Assembly (NCBI GenBank): GCA_963575745.1
Contig: CAUYUJ010018063.1
Location: forward strand, 151,530 to 215,529
Length of the DNA: 64,000 bases
Origin: Prorocentrum cordatum
Taxonomy: Eukaryota > Sar > Dinophyceae > Prorocentrales > Prorocentraceae
Direction: 5' to 3'
Positions 61,501 to 64,000 of this stretch are shown here, piece after piece. The position numbers and the translations under genes are program-made. A model generated the notes under the pieces. That model saw nothing but the letters and a program-made list of their open reading frames with translations, was not told the origin of the DNA and searched no databases. Position 1 is the first letter of the stretch. Every line of letters begins with the position of its first letter.

Positions 61501-61789
61501 CCGCAGGCTGGCCGGCCGGCCCACTCACCAAGCAGCGGCAGACTGCGCGGGGGAGACGGTGAGCAGAGGGCGTCCAGGGAAGCTCGGGCACTTGCAGCCC
61601 TGCAAAATGCTGGATAACCAGAGTCGTGCCGTGAGGCAAGACCCACACGAAGCACGAGGACGAGTGCGGCAGACTGCGTGTCCAACATGCCGTCTGGGCG
61701 TCCGGGGGTGGTAAGCGATTGGCGAGTCGCCAGTGGGCTGCTCCGCCGAGGAACGTCGAAAACCAGCCTGGAGGGTGGGGCAGGCCCGG

Positions 61790-62300
61790 GGGAGCGGCCG
61801 CGGCTGCGAAGGCTGAAGCACTCAAAGCGGCCCGGACTCCAGGGGCCATCATCCCGCGCACCACAGGGAAGGCCCCGAGACTCCAGCGGGCGGACCCTTC
61901 CACCAGCTGCGCGAACGCCGGCTGATGTACTGCGTGAGGCCAAGCTGGTGGAAAAGAACATCGCCAGCGAGGCGGGGGAACCCAGGGTAGGCGGGAAGCG
62001 AAGCGTCAAGAATTTCGAACCGGATCGGTAGGATCGAGATGCGACCCTGGAAGGGAGTAGAGCGGGAGATAGGCTGTCTTGGGGGATGGAAGTCGTAAGA
62101 GAACCAATTGAGACAACGGCGGCTGCCGCCTGGCCCCCCAAAAATCGGCCCCGGGACACCTCACGGGTTCCGTCCTGACCCGTGTTTCGAGGCGGATCTG
62201 GCCGTGGCCACGAGAAGCCCCCGAGGAGGCCCAAGAACAAGAAGGACGAACAGCGCCAGGGAGGGCTGGCGTTGTCTCGACTGGACATCCTCCGACAGAG
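61790..62300 (+). CDS. Candidate plus-strand exons
   Basis: Three short exon-like stretches: after GCTGCGAAG, A-E-A-L-K-A-A-R-T-P (61814 area); after TACTGCGTGAG, A-K-L-V-E-K-N-I-A-S-E-A-G-E-P with a GT donor (GTAGGC) (about 61940-61988); and K-P-P-R-R-P-K-N-K-K-D-E-Q-R-Q (about 62216-62262). Acceptors are AG, but phases are not shown to agree and alternative frames read plausibly. This is a weak call. Confidence 0.2.
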
Positions 62301-62354
62301 GACAGGCGGGAGCAGGGGGAGGAAGGGCAGCGGTAAGGGACGCGCACAGGGCGC

Positions 62355-62399
62355 CTTGTCCTTCTCGGACTCGAAGGTGAACTTCTTGAACTCGTCGGC
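62355..62399 (-). CDS. Candidate tiny exon
   Basis: After GCGTGCCAG on the minus strand: A-D-E-F-K-K-F-T-F-E-S-E-K-D-K, 15 codons, phase 0, with a GC donor (GCGCCC). A GGA/CTC microsatellite lies just upstream. Confidence 0.3.
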
Positions 62400-62424
62400 C
62401 TGGCACGCAGGGGGCTGCCGAAAG

Positions 62425-62540
62425 ACTCCTCCTCCTCCTCCTCCTCCCCCTCCTCCTCCTCCTCCTCCTCCTCCTCCTTCTCCTCCTCCTCCCCCTCCTC
62501 CCCCTCCTCCCCCTCCTCCCCCTCCTCCCCCTCCCTCTCC
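62425..62540. repeat. CTC/CTCCCC microsatellite
   Basis: About 115 bp of CTCCTC then CTCCCC units. Confidence 0.85.
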
Positions 62541-62650
62541 CTCCCTCCCTCCGTTTCTCCCTCCCTGCTTCCTTCCTTCCTCTCTCCGCCTTCCTCCCTC
62601 GGGCGCACGATACCATGGATTCAGGATCCGTGCGCACTGGCGCGAGGGCG

Positions 62651-62773
62651 TGAGATGAACTGCGTGCTCTGGGAAGCCGAGCCCGCGTCCAGCAGAACAA
62701 ACCTGTTCCCAAACAAAACCTGCTTCCCAAAACAACAGGCTCGACTTCCCCGTGCACGCAGCTCATCTCGAAC
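62651..62773. mobile_element. MITE-like hairpin element, family F, plus a solo end at 62952
   Basis: GAGATGAACTGCGTGCTCTG-GGAAGCCGAGCC pairs with GGCTCGACTTCCCCGTGCAC-GCAGCTCATCTC. A third copy of the arm, GGTTCGCCTTCCCAGTGCGC-GCAGCTCATC, stands alone at 62952-62985. The centre has GAACAAACCTGTTC and AAAACAACAGG. Confidence 0.55.
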
Positions 62774-62780
62774 TCTTGGA

Positions 62781-62945
62781 ATAGGGGGAAAACGAACCTA
62801 CCTCGCTTTTGACCACCCTCGCTTCCAAGAGATGCCAAGCGATGCCAAACTACGGCCTGTGCTGGTCAGGCCGCTTGACGAGGAGGCGCGTGGTATGACT
62901 TGGTTCTTCCTGGAAGCGAAAGCGGGTAGGCAATTCACGCTCTGA
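62781..62945 (+). repeat. Dispersed 165-170 bp repeat, copy 2
   Basis: Matches 19066-19235 in the same orientation. Here it is bracketed by the family F element and its solo arm, so the two may form one larger mobile unit. Confidence 0.6.
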
Positions 62946-62989
62946 TGGAAGCAAGGTTCGCCTTCCCAGTGCGCGCAGCTCATCCGCGG

Positions 62990-64000
62990 GTCGGGGACGG
63001 CACGCCCAGGAGCCGGGGCACCGCTGCCGCCTGGAGTGTTGGCGACGGGCCATGCCGATCGCAACAACAACGGACGCGGGGCCCGGCGCTCCTCCGCGCG
63101 CCGCAAACTGCAGTGGAGGCCCGACCACAAGAGACCTTCCGCAAGAACCCGGCCCTGAGGCCCCAGGACGCCCATCGGTGTTCGGCGTGGGGACGTCACG
63201 TTTTCCACACGGCAAACGCATGGGAGCCCAGGAAGCCCAGGGCACCCTGGAGGCAGCCAGGGAGTTTCTTGGCATGGGCCCCCACTGTATGTCTGCGTTG
63301 CCTCAACTCCCTCGTCTCGGGCGGGCGGCAGCGGGGGGTGACCCAAATTAGCTGTGAAGAGAAGGACCCTCAAGGGGCACTGTAGGGCCCCTGTAGGTCC
63401 CCTGCTGGTTTAAGAAGGGCCCTGAAGTGCCCCTTTAGGGCTCTTCTCTTCACCCCCTAGTTGGATCACCCCCCGTTGCCCGCCCGATCGTCCTTCTATC
63501 TATCGTGCCTCCCCCCTCCTTCCTCCAGTACTCCCCACCTCATTCCTCGATGCGTTCCTTCCCGGCGGCGTCGACACAGCATCGCGGCCAAAACTATCTC
63601 CACGCATCTTGCTGGCCTCCTATGGAAGGCCCGCGAGGAGAAGGGGAGATGAAGAACGGGAAGAAGGGTGATCGCTCGGGCGAGGGCTGGAGCCAAGCGA
63701 GCGCAGAGCAGAGCAGAGCAGCGCCGATGATCCGATGAAGTCAATCGCCTTGAGACAACCGCACCCTGCAGGCCCACAAGGAAAACAAAAAACGGATCAG
63801 GCGTTCGAGAACCACTTGAGGGGCCCGAGATTCTGCGGGGCCCTGCAGGGGGATACCACTGGCATACGAACGAGACCCCCTTATCGGGAACTCCTAGGGG
63901 GCTCGCCTATGCACTCCCTCCACTGAACAGGGCCGAGGGACGGCGACGCATTAAACCGACCCCAGCACAACCCCTTTCAGCCCTCCTCAACGCGGCGCGG
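62990..64000. other. Right-end stretch with no supported gene
   Basis: Mixed GC-rich sequence. 63360-63460 has inverted CCTCAAGGGGCACTGTAGGGCC and GGCCCTGAAGTGCCCCTTTAGG blocks, a small hairpin, with GAAGAGAAGG and CTCTTCTCTT at its ends. No frame shows domain or exon character. Confidence 0.35.

Overview
This window looks like nuclear DNA from a dinoflagellate; no species is claimed. The evidence is GC-rich sequence with very few gene-like stretches, short exons joined by phase-0 introns with GT, GA or GC donors, two matches to the 22-nt dinoflagellate spliced leader, and dense retroelements and hairpin repeats. No bacterial operon, rRNA, tRNA or CRISPR array was found. A run of 100 N (23103-23202) marks an assembly gap.

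Layout. 1-2786 (minus) is the best host gene: a coiled-coil protein in at least five exons, cut by the left edge, with dispersed repeats inside its introns. 2.8-23.1 kb is repeat-dominated: a GGCAC minisatellite, several families of 80-230 bp inverted-repeat (MITE-like) elements, a 1.5-kb degenerate ATC tract, and dispersed GGCC-rich repeats. 23.2-29.7 kb (minus) is a nearly full-length LINE (LINE-A) with zinc-finger/coiled-coil ORF1, AP-endonuclease, reverse transcriptase (RT), zinc knuckle and RNase H. 29.7-36.2 kb is GGA/TCC microsatellite and repeats. 36.2-43.1 kb (minus) is a tyrosine-recombinase (YR) retrotransposon of the DIRS/Ngaro/PAT kind, with a gag-like ORF, RT-RNase H, recombinase and recognisable split direct repeats. 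43.1-53.3 kb is repeats with a few tiny candidate minus-strand exons. 53.3-60.6 kb (plus) is a second, diverged LINE (LINE-B). 60.6-64 kb is repeats and a few candidate exons.

How the parts work together. The coding signal is overwhelmingly retrotransposon. All three large elements carry frameshifts, several of them at homopolymers, plus single in-frame stops and some lost catalytic residues, so none is autonomous as written. Their former roles are clear: LINE-A and LINE-B by endonuclease-primed reverse transcription, the YR element by a circular intermediate and recombinase. The host contribution is one confident gene fragment and scattered 40-105 nt coiled-coil exons on the minus strand between about 34 and 49.5 kb that may belong to one large gene with the YR element in an intron. 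Exon calls are read by eye from frame, codon content and splice dinucleotides, with no transcript support.
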